Source: Pseudisothecium myosuroides (lineage: Eukaryota > Streptophyta > Bryopsida > Hypnales > Lembophyllaceae). From it: a stretch of DNA of 64,000 nt. The stretch covers positions 15,624,224-15,688,223 of the forward strand of contig OX637287.1 of NCBI GenBank assembly GCA_951799445.1, written 5' to 3'. This document shows, one piece after another, positions 23,489-34,779 of the stretch. Numbering within the stretch: the stretch's first letter is position 1; each line of letters opens with the position of its first letter. Made by a program: the position numbers and the translations under genes. Under the pieces are notes generated by a model, which was given only the letters and a program-made list of their open reading frames with translations, did not search any database and was not told the DNA's origin.

Positions 23489-23741
23489 GTTGCTACTATG
23501 TGAGCATAGAAGTGTGAGCCTATGAGCTTAGAATACTACACACCTATATTGTAGGTGTAAATACTATGGAAACCATCTATGATTATAGGGTATAATTATA
23601 TGTTACAAATACCCATATTATAGGTGTTTATGATACATACCCCTTCTACAGTGTGTGGTATCTATATTATAGGTATTTATATTGTAGGCTCAATGCTCAC
23701 AAGCTTACATTCTTGGGCTCACATACTAACATCGTTGCTAA
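23489..23741. mobile_element. Probable MITE with imperfect inverted ends
   Basis: GTTGCTACTATGTGAGCATA on the left is mirrored on the right by an inverted GTTGC...TATGTGAGCCC. The core has repeated 'tatattRtaggtRtttatR' phrases. About 250 bp, non-coding. Confidence 0.4.
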
Positions 23742-24109
23742 CAATCCAAATGATGGATTTCATTAAAAAAATAAGCTAAGTTGTTTTGTATTTTTTTGAA
23801 TCCTATGAATTTTTTGAATTGAAAGCATACTGTACGGATAAATCCTAACAATATTACCATATTTTGTAGCATTTTAGAAAATCAATAAACTATTTTATAG
23901 TTTCCTTATCTTCTTTTCACTAATGAAATTGGAAATTGCTTGTAGATCAATTGAAAATTAGACATGGCGTTATTTAGCTATGGTGAAGTGCTTGGAGTCT
24001 TGTATTGCTACAACATAGTTTGAAAACATTGACCAATGAAGTAAATCCAGTATTGACCGCATGTCCATATAATTCATAAAAATAAGATGTATTTATGCAA
24101 TCATATATA

Positions 24110-24267
24110 CCCTACGCGAAGGTCAAATTTAGCAGAAATTAAAGTCATTTTTGGAAAAAAGTGCCACATGTCATCTTGTGAATGGTGTAAGGTGATGTGG
24201 ACCCTAAGAATTTGACTTGGAAATTCAATTTTGGCACTTGAGTGCTGAATTAGACCTTCACGTATGG
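24110..24267. mobile_element. Family D MITE, copy 1
   Basis: CCCTACGCGAAGGTCAAATT on the left and the inverted CCATACGTGAAGGTCTAATT on the right are flanked by TA (24108-24109, 24268-24269). It is alike along its 158 bp to 42877-43035. TA duplication suggests Tc1/mariner ancestry. Confidence 0.75.
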
Positions 24268-24551
24268 TATATCAAAAGTAGAACTCTATGTACTCAAAAC
24301 TATTCATCCTCAGAATTTTGTTGTGAAGAGGGGAGGTTTTCAATAGTAGTTTGACTTCCAATGAGTGCTTTTCCATTTTTTTAAGCCAATGATTCCCATG
24401 GTATCCAAAAAAATGATTTTGACAGTCACCAATCCGTCCTTTAAGGGTTAAAATCCTCAAATATCATGGACAAATATTAATGGTCGCTACAATCTCCGAA
24501 CTAAAAATCAAAATATGAACAATAAACTAATAGCATGGTCAATTCTATTAA

Positions 24552-24957
24552 CTCCTAAATGTTTTTTACTATATTTTCACCAAAAATACTCCAAAATTGC
24601 CATTTCTAATACAAGTACCAATTTTATTTTTTAAACATTTTTGGACACATGTAATCGTACTATCTTGTAGTATGTTGGTTTTAGAAGATGTGAAAAAAAA
24701 TTCAGAATTTTCCTCCCTATGGATTGTAAGATATTAGTATTTGGGTTGACAAAAATTGGCCTTTTTTTGGCCTTGCAAAAAATGGGCAGCTGCACTTCAC
24801 TATCTCTTCAAAAGAGGCAAGCAACCTCGATTTGGCCCCCTTCACAAGTGTAAAGTCAATAGCTGTGCAATAGAATTAAAAAAAACAAGACCACCCTTTG
24901 CTGCCGTGCTATGTGAATTTAAAAAAAATGTCATTGAAATTGTTGGCCTCTTGCATA
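24552..24957. mobile_element. Family B element, truncated by a family A insertion
   Basis: It starts after TTAA (24548-24551) with CTCCTAAATG. It then follows the reverse complement of 56576-56200 closely ('ttttcaccaaaaaYactc', 'ttgccatttYtaatacaagtacc', 'gatgtgRaaaaaa', 'gggcagctgcacttcac'). The copy breaks near 24957, where a family A end begins. Confidence 0.6.
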
Positions 24958-25690
24958 GGGATCATTGCAAGAAAGACAGGTATTGAAACATTGTCACAAA
25001 GCGAGTGTGGAAGCTTCCTTTTGCTATAACTTTTGCAGCATGACTCGCATGAATTTGATATTTTTACTGGAGATGCCTCTCTTGAGTTTAATCATATATC
25101 ATATTTTTCAGAAATTTTCAAAAATCATTTTATATTTAAAAATCATTTAAACTAATATGTCACGTTTTGAGTTTTAAGGGGTTTTAGTACTATGGAGTCC
25201 CCAAATTTAATGATTTGGAGCTGAAATTTCTATGGACTATTCCCATAGTAGGAAGTCATGTTCCTACCAAGGGGCATTAAAAAGTATCATATTTTATGTC
25301 CTCTACATCCATGCAAAGAAGGTTCCCTTGCGCGCGCAATTCTGAATGTTGAAGATGGTTTCAAGATAATTTTTTTGGTGAAATCTCTTCAAACTAAAGT
25401 CTTTCCAAATGACCAAATCTTAGTTTCTTTGAAATTTTTTTTTCCTATTTTGTACAAATTAAAACGTCAAACTATGTATTTTCTTCAAAATTTCAGCTCA
25501 CATGTTTTTGTGAATAACTTTTTACCTTGTTTTTTTTAGGTCTGAAATTTTGGTGATATGCTATTTCTAGTGTTATACTAATTATCCTTATTTTATTTTA
25601 TTTAAAAAAATTCATATGCAAAAAGCTCATAGTACTGGGAGTACTAGCCGAAAACAGCCAAAGTGAAACAAAATTAGCCACATCTCAAAA
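24958..25690. mobile_element. Family A element, right end decayed
   Basis: The left end GGGATCATTGCAAGAAAGAC matches the family A end at 39714. The inner sequence (25258-25680) is shared with 53742-54151 and 63040-63260, including 'tagtgttatactaattatcc' and 'gtactagccgaaaa'. The right terminal motif is missing. Confidence 0.6.
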
Positions 25691-26380
25691 TTCAGGACCA
25701 ATGAATTGTCAGCAATTATCATGTAGTTACTATTGTTTCATGGGTGCGTACGTTAATTTGCAAATTATCGCATCGTTACGATGCTCACGATTACTGCAAA
25801 GAAATGGCACTACTTTGAAATTCATATTAACTATGTAACTTCTATACGTTAATCACAAGTGCGCAAAAAACACAAATTATGCACGAAAATTTACATTCTT
25901 TATCGTGCATTTTCTGTGCATTGAAGGACACAAAAAATCCACAACAACAATGTCATTGGAGTCATCACTGCAATAATGCTTATTAACTGGTATCAATTAA
26001 TGTTCCAAAAAACATTTTTAATGTTCAATTGTTGATCACATTCTAATTTAAAAAAATTCTTTACTAAATTTCTGGCATTTTGAACTGAATCCATAATTCA
26101 TGAATACTATAGGCCATCAAATTTATGCTTGAACTAAATCCATCAATAGGCTACCAAGTTCCTTGATAGCATCAAGGATAGCATAGTGAAAGAATTACTT
26201 CATTGAACTTGAATTGATTCCATGACTAGGCCACCAAGAAACTTGGTAACGTAGTGAAGAAATTTCTCCATTGGCAGTTGGTGAGAGTTTAGGGTAGAGA
26301 GGTCCTCTTTATACTACAATCCACTCTATAACCACTCAAAAGATATGGGATAACTTGAAGATGAGAGCTTGACTTCTCAT
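25691..26380. other. Intergenic DNA
   Basis: Nothing recognised. Confidence 0.4.
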
Positions 26381-26806
26381 AGTCAAGTTGTTTTGAAAAT
26401 GTATAAATCGTGTTCAAAGTAGGATTTCAGACCTCAGTTTGGTATAGTAAAGTACCTTTTTTTTTAAAACTTTGAACTAATAAAAGTTAGTAAATGAATC
26501 TAGCTTTCATCTCCAAAAATCCGTTTGAGATTTAGAGCCTCCAATCAAAAGTTATGGACAAAATTCAAAGGCAATGTTTGAAAATGTGAAAAAAATGCCT
26601 CTTCCAACCCGTCTCTGAACTTTGTCTATAACTTTTGACTGGAGACTCTAAATCTCAAACAGATTTTTTGAGATGAAAGCTATCTTAATTTACTAACTTT
26701 TATTAGTTCAAAGTTTTTTGAGAAAAGTTATTCTTCTATGCCTAAATGAAGTCTGAATTTCTACTTTGAATACAATTCCTGCCGCTTTTCAATTGACTTA
26801 GTATTG
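26381..26806. repeat. Long foldback, arms about 190 bp
   Basis: The left arm (26381-26571) and right arm (26608-26806) are inverted copies. Shared blocks include ACTTTGAACTAATAAAAG with TTAGTAAAT, GAGATTTAGAG, and AAAAGTTATGGACAAA or AAAGTTATAGACAAA. Identity falls toward the outside. The loop is about 36 bases. A transcript across it would fold into a long double strand. No target duplication is clear. Confidence 0.75.
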
Positions 26807-27771
26807 AAATTGTGAAAAATAAAAAAATGCAATGTTAGTACAATAACTATGCATGGATATGATGTCGTGTGATTATTGCACTAACTTAATATGTCTTAGA
26901 AAAGCACTAATGCTGCACAAAGTTAGTCACCCATCACTAAACCACTAAAGTCGTACATATTTCGTCATGCATAGTTATCGTGCAATTTTAGTACTTCAAA
27001 CTCAAATATGAATGACATACCTCAACTGCATGGTATTATTGAATGTCATTATCGTGTTTTCGTCATGTTTCCAAATGAATGAATGTAACACGAAAGCAAT
27101 GCTTGACGATAATCGTGCGATTACTGTTGACATTTCGTGACAGAGGAACTTTGTGATGCAGTCATTCTTGCAACGACCCGCCTATAGAAATTGCACCTGA
27201 AAAGAAATCCCCCTTCCCATGCCTTGATTTGAATTGCACAAAAAAACTAAAAAAAAATGAGATGTGAGTATTGAAGGAGGCCAAACGGAAGAGAGAAGGT
27301 GGTGGTTCATGTCCGAATGAATGTGAAACTGGAAAAATAATTGTTTTGAGAGGAGGCTTCTTTCCCAATCTTCAGACTTCCTTGCGTGATCTTCCTCAAA
27401 TAAGCATTCTTGAATAGACTCTCTCTACAAGTAATATTTGAAGTTTTCTGTTTTCGAATGTAACATGTTGAGTTCCATGATCTGTTGTTTTTTCTTATTG
27501 TGCTTCACAACTATGTTGGAGGTTGACATTTGAATCCAAGCCGTTTTAAGTCTCAGGAACACCCTCTGACATCAGAAGATTAAAGCAACAAGCTTGGGTG
27601 AGTCTGTGAGTGGCACATGGGTTTAAATGACTTTCTTCATATCTGTAAAAGATTAATTTTAGTGTGTGTGGTATTGTCTTTGCTTGCAGGCAAGAAAGTT
27701 TAATTGAAGCCCACCACAACAAAAGCGAGCAATAAGCAGGTGGTGGAGACCTTTGTGAAAATTGTCTCTTA
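26807..27771. other. Intergenic DNA
   Basis: Chance ORFs only. Confidence 0.4.
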
Positions 27772-28499
27772 GGTGAATGCAAGAAACACCTGCCGATTTT
27801 GTTGCATTTTTACAGAACTCATGATTTTTTTTCTAGAGTACTATAAAATTAGAAAAATAATCTTTTAAAAACAAAATATATGGCTAATGTATACACCTTT
27901 AAGATGAAGGTAACCACCAAAGGAAATGCATAGAAAAATTCTTTAAGCTAGAGAACTAAAAAGTGCCAAATCTCAAGAAAATGGCTACTTTGATGTATAA
28001 ATTAGTTAAAAATAGGAAAAAAAATTAAATACATAAAATAAAAATTATCCATTTGTAAAAACTCTATGGAGATGGTCATTCACCCCAAAAAACTCCAAAA
28101 TAATATTTTATATGTTTCAAAATGTAAGCAGAAAGAAGCGCACTTTGTGGACTTCCACACCACATATAATTAACTATTTTTAGAATTCCTTTCGTGCATA
28201 GCTACAAGTCTATTAGAAGACCATGCCTTCCAAATTTCAGCTCGAAATTCGTTTTTTGGGGTACTAAATAGTACTAAAAACCTCTAAATTGGCAAGTGTG
28301 ACATATAATTGGAGGCTATTTTTGGATATTAAACTATTTTTGAAAATTACAAAAAAATTATACAAGGTGTATAATAGTCATGAGTACCTTATCTATAAAT
28401 CTTGAGTCATTTGGAGCCAGAATGCAAAAGTTATGGCCAAAAAACTAATCAAAATGCAAAGTGTGACGCAAAATAGTACAAGTGTTTCTTGCATTCACC
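27772..28499. mobile_element. Family A element, copy 2 (intact ends)
   Basis: The 18-bp ends GGTGAATGCAAGAAACAC and their exact inverse at 28482-28499 bracket 728 non-coding bases that are alike throughout to 20932-21661. Flanks read CTCTTA and CTCTCA, a possible imperfect target duplication. Confidence 0.8.
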
Positions 28500-29289
28500 C
28501 TCTCATATTGGGAGATTTTTGAAAGCCTCCAAGTTGGTGTTGCCCAAGACTTTTTAGTGTTAGTATATGCATTACCAAAGGAGGACAGCTCTATTGAGAC
28601 ACACTTGTATTGTATTGAGACCTTGTTTGGACGATGTGGTACCAATTGCTTGCTATTTTGTATTCCGCTTGAAATTCAATCATTTTGATATTCTTTTTAA
28701 AGATAATCATCCGACTTGATGCACGTAGCGGAGGATTATGCAATGCAACGTCTGATTAGTCAATTTGCATCATTGCGTGTAGTATTTGGAGGTGAATTGG
28801 GAGTTATAAGGTTTGGCAATTTGTATCTCGATTTGTGAGGGTGATGATGCTTTGGATTGTGGTGGAATGGGATGCTTGTGGATGATCATGAATTTTGAGT
28901 AAGGAGTTTAGTATCAGAGTGTACTTGAAATTTTGAATGTTGAAATTTTATGATAGCAGTATAATTATTATTTAGTGGTCTTTGTTATTTTTTTGTTAAT
29001 GCTTTCAGATTCATATGTTTCTGTATTTCTGAATGTTTTTCTCTTCATTTGTGGATGTATTTTTGAATGTTTATTTCTTCATTTGTAGACAATTAGGAGA
29101 CAAATGATGGGAGAAGGAGACATGAAATTGGAGAGTTGTTGAAGAGCTTAGGATTTAGGATTGAATGTAAAAGTTTTACCTTCAATGGAAAAATGGATAG
29201 TGTGGCCCTTTCAAAATTTGTGTAAATTTTTTACAACCAATAGAAAATTGACACGTGTACCCTTCTTGTAAATCATGTATGGTTCTTAT
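28500..29289. other. Intergenic DNA
   Basis: Nothing recognised except two close copies of 'gaatgtttRtttcttcatttgt' near 29030-29085. Confidence 0.4.
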
Positions 29290-29760
29290 TGATTTTGACA
29301 TGGTTTGTCACTATTACCTCAAAAGAGGTAGTAACTGCTTGTACAAGGTTACATTTGTATGAAAAAATGTCGAAAATGGTGGCGCTTCTTTGGATTCATT
29401 CTCTAAGGCAAGTTGGCTACATGATTGAAAAATTTCAGACCATTTGGAATTGTACAACATATAGGAAAAAAATAGTAAGTAGAAAAAAGTGAAGAATGAT
29501 TCAAAACACTAAATTGTTAAAATTTTAATTATGGAATTAAAAAAATGCCAAATCCAATGGTTGCAATGTTGTAATAAAAAATCTACATCCTATGATTTTA
29601 TTTTTTTTCCAAAAATATTGAAAAATGAGTTAAATAAAGGACTTCAAAGTTTATTTTAGAATAGAAAATCCATAACTACCCACAAACTAAAACTCTTCAT
29701 AACTTTCATCTCATCAATCAAAATGGAATGATTTAAAGCTTTCAACATAAATATAAATAT
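29290..29760. repeat. Family B copy in inverted orientation, ends lost
   Basis: It reads as the reverse complement of about 55930-56330: 'ccatttggaattgtacaacatata', 'gtaagtagaaaaaagt', 'aattatggaattaaaaaatgcc' and 'ctacatcctatga' occur in mirrored order. The TTAA-proximal ends could not be located. Confidence 0.6.
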
Positions 29761-30006
29761 AAAAAATCAATTTCAAATTTCTGTTTTTTAAAAAAGTGAT
29801 TTTTTAAAGAATTTTTTGAGTTGCCTCCCGAGCAATGAAAATCACATAATTATCATACAATAACTTTTTAACCATGTAGTCAAAAGTTATAAAAATTGTT
29901 GGGTCTTAAAGCTACTCCTTAAGCACAGGTTGTGAGAAAATTACAAAGAAAAAAAAATAAAATTTAGTTCATAGTGAACTACCTTAAATTACTATGTTGC
30001 CAAAAA

Positions 30007-30545
30007 ACGTCCAATTTCTAGATGACAAACAGATTGCAATTCATGTTTTTTCTCATTACTACTTAGATGAAAGTCATCCTAATTTGTGGAGATATTTTAT
30101 CAAGTTGTTGTCCTATCTTTAACGATTGGATTTGTACTTACTAGAGTACATATTTTTCTAAAATTATAAATGTGAAAGAATGTCAAGTGGTTGACTAAGC
30201 CAAAATTGCATTGGCTCTAGTTCAAAACTGAATTTGTAAAAATGAGGTTATAGATTTAAAGAACACAAAAATTTCACAAAATCACCATGTCAAGAAAACC
30301 TCATTTCAAATTCATTCCAACAAATTGTACTAAAAAAATGATAATAATTTGCTTGTAATTGAATTTTGAAGGAATTTTGAAATTTTCCATTCAAAATTTA
30401 TAAAAGAATATTGGTGATAGCATTGGTGAATCTAATTGTATGGATAGAATCTACAATTCAAAATCTACAACTTTCATTTACAGTATATCAATTCCAAAAT
30501 ATTCTTCCTGAGTACTTATGATGATTTTTCTCAAATTGTCAATTA
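30007..30545. repeat. Dispersed copy of the B2 interior
   Basis: It shares with 1163-1590 the phrases ACGTCCAATTTCT, 'acatatttttctaaaatt', 'atgtcaagtggttgactaag', 'gcttgtaattgaattttgaa' and 'ttggtgatagcattggYRaatctaa'. It carries an extra segment of about 100 bp around 30240-30340. Confidence 0.65.
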
Positions 30546-30673
30546 AACATAAATGAATTTGATCCATAATTGAACAAGAAATCTCAATGCAGCGAACAGC
30601 AAACATGTTAGCGTGTATATATGTAACTTGCTAAAACTTCCACTCAACTGCTATAATCTCAATATTTTAACTG

Positions 30674-30820
30674 ATGGGAAATTTCGTTAAAATGGTAGTA
30701 CTGCATAATTATGCCATTTTCCCATTCATTTCTTTCTTTAGCTCTAAAGTCTAGGACCGCACAGTCAAAATGTAAAAGTGCCAAGTTTGTGGAATTCCAC
30801 CACTTTAACAAAAATTTGGT
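30674..30820. mobile_element. Family C MITE
   Basis: Starts ATGGGAAATTTCGTTAAAAT and ends with the inverted CCACTTTAACAAAAATTTGG. The core has 'tctaggaccgcacagtc' and 'aaaagtgccaag'. Confidence 0.65.
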
Positions 30821-31387
30821 TAACAGAGAAGGCATATTACCCGTATATCTCTCTTTCGAAACACAAATTTAGGAGTTTTCCTACAGATCTCATTCGAAAC
30901 ATTTAATTGAGAATTGAGGGCAACATTCCAATTAAATTTTGGAGTGCAACCATTGATTAAGCTAGCCTACCAGGCTTTACAGTTCTACACAATCATACGT
31001 ATGAACCTTGTTGAAGCAGAGTACATGTCCATGGGCAATTTTCAGAAGATGATTGGAGGTCGTTGAACTGACTCACTGAATACTCAAACATCGGCTCAAT
31101 TGAGTACCGGATTGAAATCAATGAGGCAGCAACATACTAAATCGAAATTCATGATTTGTTCTAATATCTTTCTTCAATAAACAAAGAGTGCTGCTACCTA
31201 TGAACAACATTGCTAACGACGGAGCTAATCCGACTGTTGCCACTTGTGATACTCAAGATGTCAGTATGTCACCAGTCGTAGGCAAAATCACCAAATGAAG
31301 ACTATTTTTGAGGTAGTGTACGTGAAAGTAGAACCCTGTTAAAAGAAATAACATGCCAAGCCAAGAAAAGTACGAGACGAGGGATCT
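30821..31387. other. Intergenic DNA
   Basis: Nothing recognised. Confidence 0.4.
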
Positions 31388-31508
31388 TATTCGTATTCCA
31401 CAAACTTGGCACTTTCGCGTTTAGACCGTGCGGTGACTGCGGTCTGATGTCCTAGAAATGAAGGGAAAATGGCGAATGGAATACTGCCATTTTAACGAAA
31501 TTTCCCAT
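31388..31508. mobile_element. Family C MITE, left end truncated
   Basis: It keeps the inverted right end (GCCATTTTAACGAAATTTCC) and the core phrases 'aacttggcactttcg' and 'tgtcctagaaatg', but starts inside the left terminal repeat. Confidence 0.6.
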
Positions 31509-32457
31509 TAGAATCCAATACTTGAATTTAATTTGATGCAAACCCATGAAATTTAGTGATTTTAACACTTTGAAATTTCATGAGTTTGTGTCAAATTTCA
31601 TGTGTTGGATCGTAGCACATGACTATCAAGATTCCACTAAACTACTAGGCAGTTAAATTCTCAAAGTTCAAAAGAATTACTCAATAAATTCAGTTGAAAT
31701 TTCCACTCCGTCTATTCAAGATCCATTACACTTCTCTTTCAATTGCTGATATCAGTCCTGGTATTGTCATAGAAGCCACTTCAATGCAATATATCACGTG
31801 CAAAAGCCGAACACTCAAAGTATCGGTAAAAGCGTAAGCACCGTGGTTGCAACGCACAGAATTGAATCTTTTGTATATTCGAGAACGAACAAGGCATTGC
31901 AGTAACTCCATTTCCTGGACTAAATTGAATCAAACTAAACACCAAGAGTGCATCAGGAATGATTGAAATGGCAAAATGTTCTGATTGCAATGACACTCAC
32001 TTACTAATGATGGGCAAACTCACTGCATGAGGAGTAATTAAATCAATGGAGAGAATCGAGACAAACCTTAGCTTCTGGCTATCTCCCGGACGTAAAGGCA
32101 GACAGATTTTGTAATCTGGTGCAGCGTCGGTTTTAATCTCGGATTGTCTGTGATGGCATGCAGCTCTGTTGTGAGATCTTGAAATGTCAGGACGAACCTT
32201 CATTCAACCTTCATCAAACTCAGAGTTCGTGTAGTTAGTGGGTTGAGACGCATATCAGGAGAAATTAAGAGTAACTTCAAAGTTGATGTTTGGGAAGGTT
32301 TCACTCAACCTAAGGCGATGATAAAAGAACTGTATCTCAAGCACTATCAAGCACTATCAACCTCTGATTCTCTGCCGCAAGTTAGAAGAGTTGAAGTTAG
32401 TTCTAAAGAGAGAGCAAGTGCTGTAATGAGACAGGATCAGCTGCAGTTAGTCAAGCT
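31509..32457. other. Higher-GC tract left of the hairpin cluster
   Basis: Short ORFs only. If the hairpins are transcribed rightward, their promoter should lie here or further left; no clear TATA box was found. Confidence 0.35.
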
Positions 32458-32558
32458 AAGCAATCAAAAGTCCTTGGGTCGAGCTCTCCTGAGAGCTTCC
32501 CGTCGATCACCGGTCCATTCGTTTCAGGAGAGAAAGACCCAAAGACCTTTGCGTGCTC
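32458..32558 (+). ncRNA. Candidate microRNA precursor hairpin 1 of 3
   Basis: The right arm holds a 24-nt block at 32524-32547 (TCAGGAGAGAAAGACCC followed by AAAGACC) identical in three hairpins. The left arm (32470-32492) pairs with it: CTCTCCTGA gives nine perfect pairs, then a 3-nt internal loop, then TGGGTC with CC further out. The outer stem continues (AGCAATCAAAAG with CTTTGCGTGCT). The terminal loop is about 31 nt. A conserved arm facing a variable but pairing arm is how a microRNA family behaves. Strand is not proven: the minus strand would fold equally well, with the conserved block on the 5' arm. Confidence 0.6.
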
Positions 32559-33051
32559 CACACAAGCAATGCCGCTAGCTCCTTCTTCAGACTGAGTCGA
32601 CGACGACGGCAACAGTTTAGCTTTATTGGATCGAGATACGTGGTCTACATGTCGTTGAAACTCGGTCATTCTGCTTCGCATGGGATGGCCTGCTTGTCTT
32701 GCTTTAATGATTCCATCTGTACAACATTCACGACGGGATTTCAGACTGAGTCGACGATGGAGAAGGAGCAGTCAAGCTCATGTGTCAATGGCAATTATCC
32801 AAATCTGGCATGGAAACACGTCCAACAGCGCGTTCGATAACGTTACGTTACGTTTCTAAGTATCGTGTTGTGAGCGTTTTAGACCATTCTCTGACTTTGG
32901 GTTTGTAGAAGAAATTCACCGGTGAGCACTCACTGCTACAAATCACCCCTACCGCAACATTTGTACCAAGGTTTGAACGTTACTGATAACACTAAAATGA
33001 AATTCCAAATTTGACATTCAACAGTGCTCCTAAACGTTGTCCAAAGGGAAC

Positions 33052-33120
33052 AATGTTTTGGAACATGTTTGGTGAAGCATGATTGTAAAAAGACGTTGCT
33101 CAAGCATGTTCCGAAACGTT
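33052..33120 (+). ncRNA. Hairpin with an unbroken 21-bp stem, unrelated sequence
   Basis: Bases 33052-33072 pair without a mismatch with 33100-33120 (17 Watson-Crick pairs and 4 G-U pairs on the plus strand), around a 27-nt loop. It lies between hairpins 1 and 2 of the cluster but does not share their 24-nt block. It could be a further small-RNA precursor, or a small foldback repeat. Confidence 0.35.
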
Positions 33121-33886
33121 ACATGTCGCTAAAAATGCCGCCGAAAGTTAACCGTTGCGAAACCTCCCAAATTCTAGTAGCTGAGGAGACCTTTGACAAT
33201 GAGCGCTTGCTTGGTGCCAAGCCATTTACACTGAGGCTAGCGAAAGCCGGAGACTTGGGAAACCGGACGTTAGAGCGAGAATACTGTATGTCTTAATTAC
33301 CACTGGGAGGAATGCGTGATTACCAGGCAAGGAATAAACTGCATGCATGCATGTCAACTGTCAATAATTCGTAGTACACTTGTAAAATTAGTTTTGACAC
33401 CACGTGATGCATTGTTAACACAACTCTAGCAATGTCTGTGCAGACTTGAACAGCAGCTAGATCGATCTATCGAAGCAGAAACCGAATTTGACATGTAGAG
33501 ATAGCCCTGCTCTCATTGTTAGGAAATGGAATTCAACATTAAGACTCCGACATTATTGCAGCATTTGTCGGCTAGTTGCAAATAACACCAAGTTCATTAA
33601 ATGGGCACAATTCAATTATAATGGCGAGGTGAAATCTCGAGCAAGGAAGGACTACTACTCAGGGAGACAGATCGACGGGGTTGGGGTTAGGGGTGGAAAT
33701 TCTCGCTTACAGGTGCACAATGTTGTTGAGACTTGAGAAATGCGACTCGCATATTAGTTTGGGTTTCTATCTGCACAACAAGCTATTGTAAATGTCAAAA
33801 TGACTCATGGAGTAGTGCAAATTTAACGGAACTGAAGTTAATACGTATTGTTTCTTCGTATCATTTCTTCATCTAGACGGGATCCA

Positions 33887-34000
33887 GGCAACCACCGAAG
33901 GGACCCTGGGTTAATCTCTCCTGAAACTTAACATGCCCCACAGCTCCAGTCGAGAGTGCATTTCAGGAGAGAAAGACCCAAAGACCCTCATGTGGTTAAC
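33887..34000 (+). ncRNA. Candidate microRNA precursor hairpin 2 of 3
   Basis: The same 24-nt block lies on the right arm at 33963-33986. The left arm (33902-33924, CCCTGGGTTAATCTCTCCTGA with flanks) pairs through CTCTCCTGA and TGGGT with an internal loop between. The outer stem is kept too: GGCAACCAC opposite GTGGTTAAC. The loop of about 38 nt shares nothing with the other copies, so selection appears to act on the arm, not on the whole repeat. Confidence 0.6.
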
Positions 34001-34260
34001 ACACCATCGAACGGACAAGCACATTGTGGACGTGAGTACGTGTTGCTGAAGCAGGTGCGTTCGGAACTGAGGAGATTGATTCTGAAACTCCTCCTCCACC
34101 GGAAGAGTCAGTGCAACCACGCTTGCTGAAGCCGATCTTCACTCTGTAAAATGGATTACATACATTACACGAGTGATATTGCTAGGACAATCAATTAAAG
34201 CAATTAAGCTGGCTAGCTGTACAAGCAGACTGGAGAACATGCACTAGCCAGAGGCAACTA

Positions 34261-34331
34261 AACCATCACTCTAGCTAGCAATGAGATACATACATAAACC
34301 ATCACTCTAGCTAGCAATGAGATACATACAT
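34261..34331. repeat. 36-bp tandem duplication
   Basis: Two identical units beginning AACCATCACTCTAGCTAGCA at 34261 and 34297, just left of hairpin 3. Confidence 0.9.
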
Positions 34332-34369
34332 AGAGAGCTGCAATGAAATCCTGTTCCGGTGTTCGTCCA

Positions 34370-34466
34370 GGCAACCACACTCGGGTCCCTGGGTCGAATC
34401 TCTCCTGAAATGATCACAGTTGTGGTTCTCAGGAGAGAAAGACCCAAAGACCCCCGTATGATTGTC
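34370..34466 (+). ncRNA. Candidate microRNA precursor hairpin 3 of 3
   Basis: The 24-nt block lies at 34429-34452. The left arm (34384-34408) carries CCCTGGGTCGAATCTCTCC then TGA. The outer stem extends another 17 positions (GGCAACCACAC against GTATGATTGTC, with two A-C mismatches), giving a stem of about 45 positions and a loop of about 20 nt. This is the most regular of the three. Confidence 0.62.
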
Positions 34467-34765
34467 ATAGCTAGTCTTGGATCATTTGTCGAGGAGGCAG
34501 CAGAGGGAGAATGATACAGTTAGAGCCTGGTGTGCATTCATGCTGGAAGCAACCGTGCCAGCCTTTGCAACGTCGTCCTTTCCTGCAGTTCAAATCCGGT
34601 CAGATATCTCCCGAATTTGCTGCGCTTGGACAAGCTGGCTGCTGCAGCGCGCCTGCTGGAGCTTACTTGCTTTGAGAGGAGTACGATCACGGCCATTCAA
34701 TGGAAAGTCAAGGTTGACGAGAACACTCGGTGGCGACCAGTTATCACTCCGGCATAGCGTAAGAG

Positions 34766-34779
34766 GGGTATATATACCC
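34766..34779. promoter_or_regulatory. Perfect palindrome containing a TATA box
   Basis: GGGTATATATACCC reads the same on both strands. It lies about 300 bases right of hairpin 3, so it could serve as the TATA box of a leftward transcript through all three hairpins, or of a rightward one. No start site can be proven. Confidence 0.3.

Noticed and set aside
24441..24451. Right end of another TTAA element (TTTAAGGGTTAA)
   Set aside because: No left partner could be identified, so it is not listed as an element.
34429..34452. Resemblance of the conserved hairpin arm to miR390
   Set aside because: Both contain CTCAGGAG followed by a purine-rich stretch, but the rest differs, including the 5' end and the position in the fold; not enough to name it.
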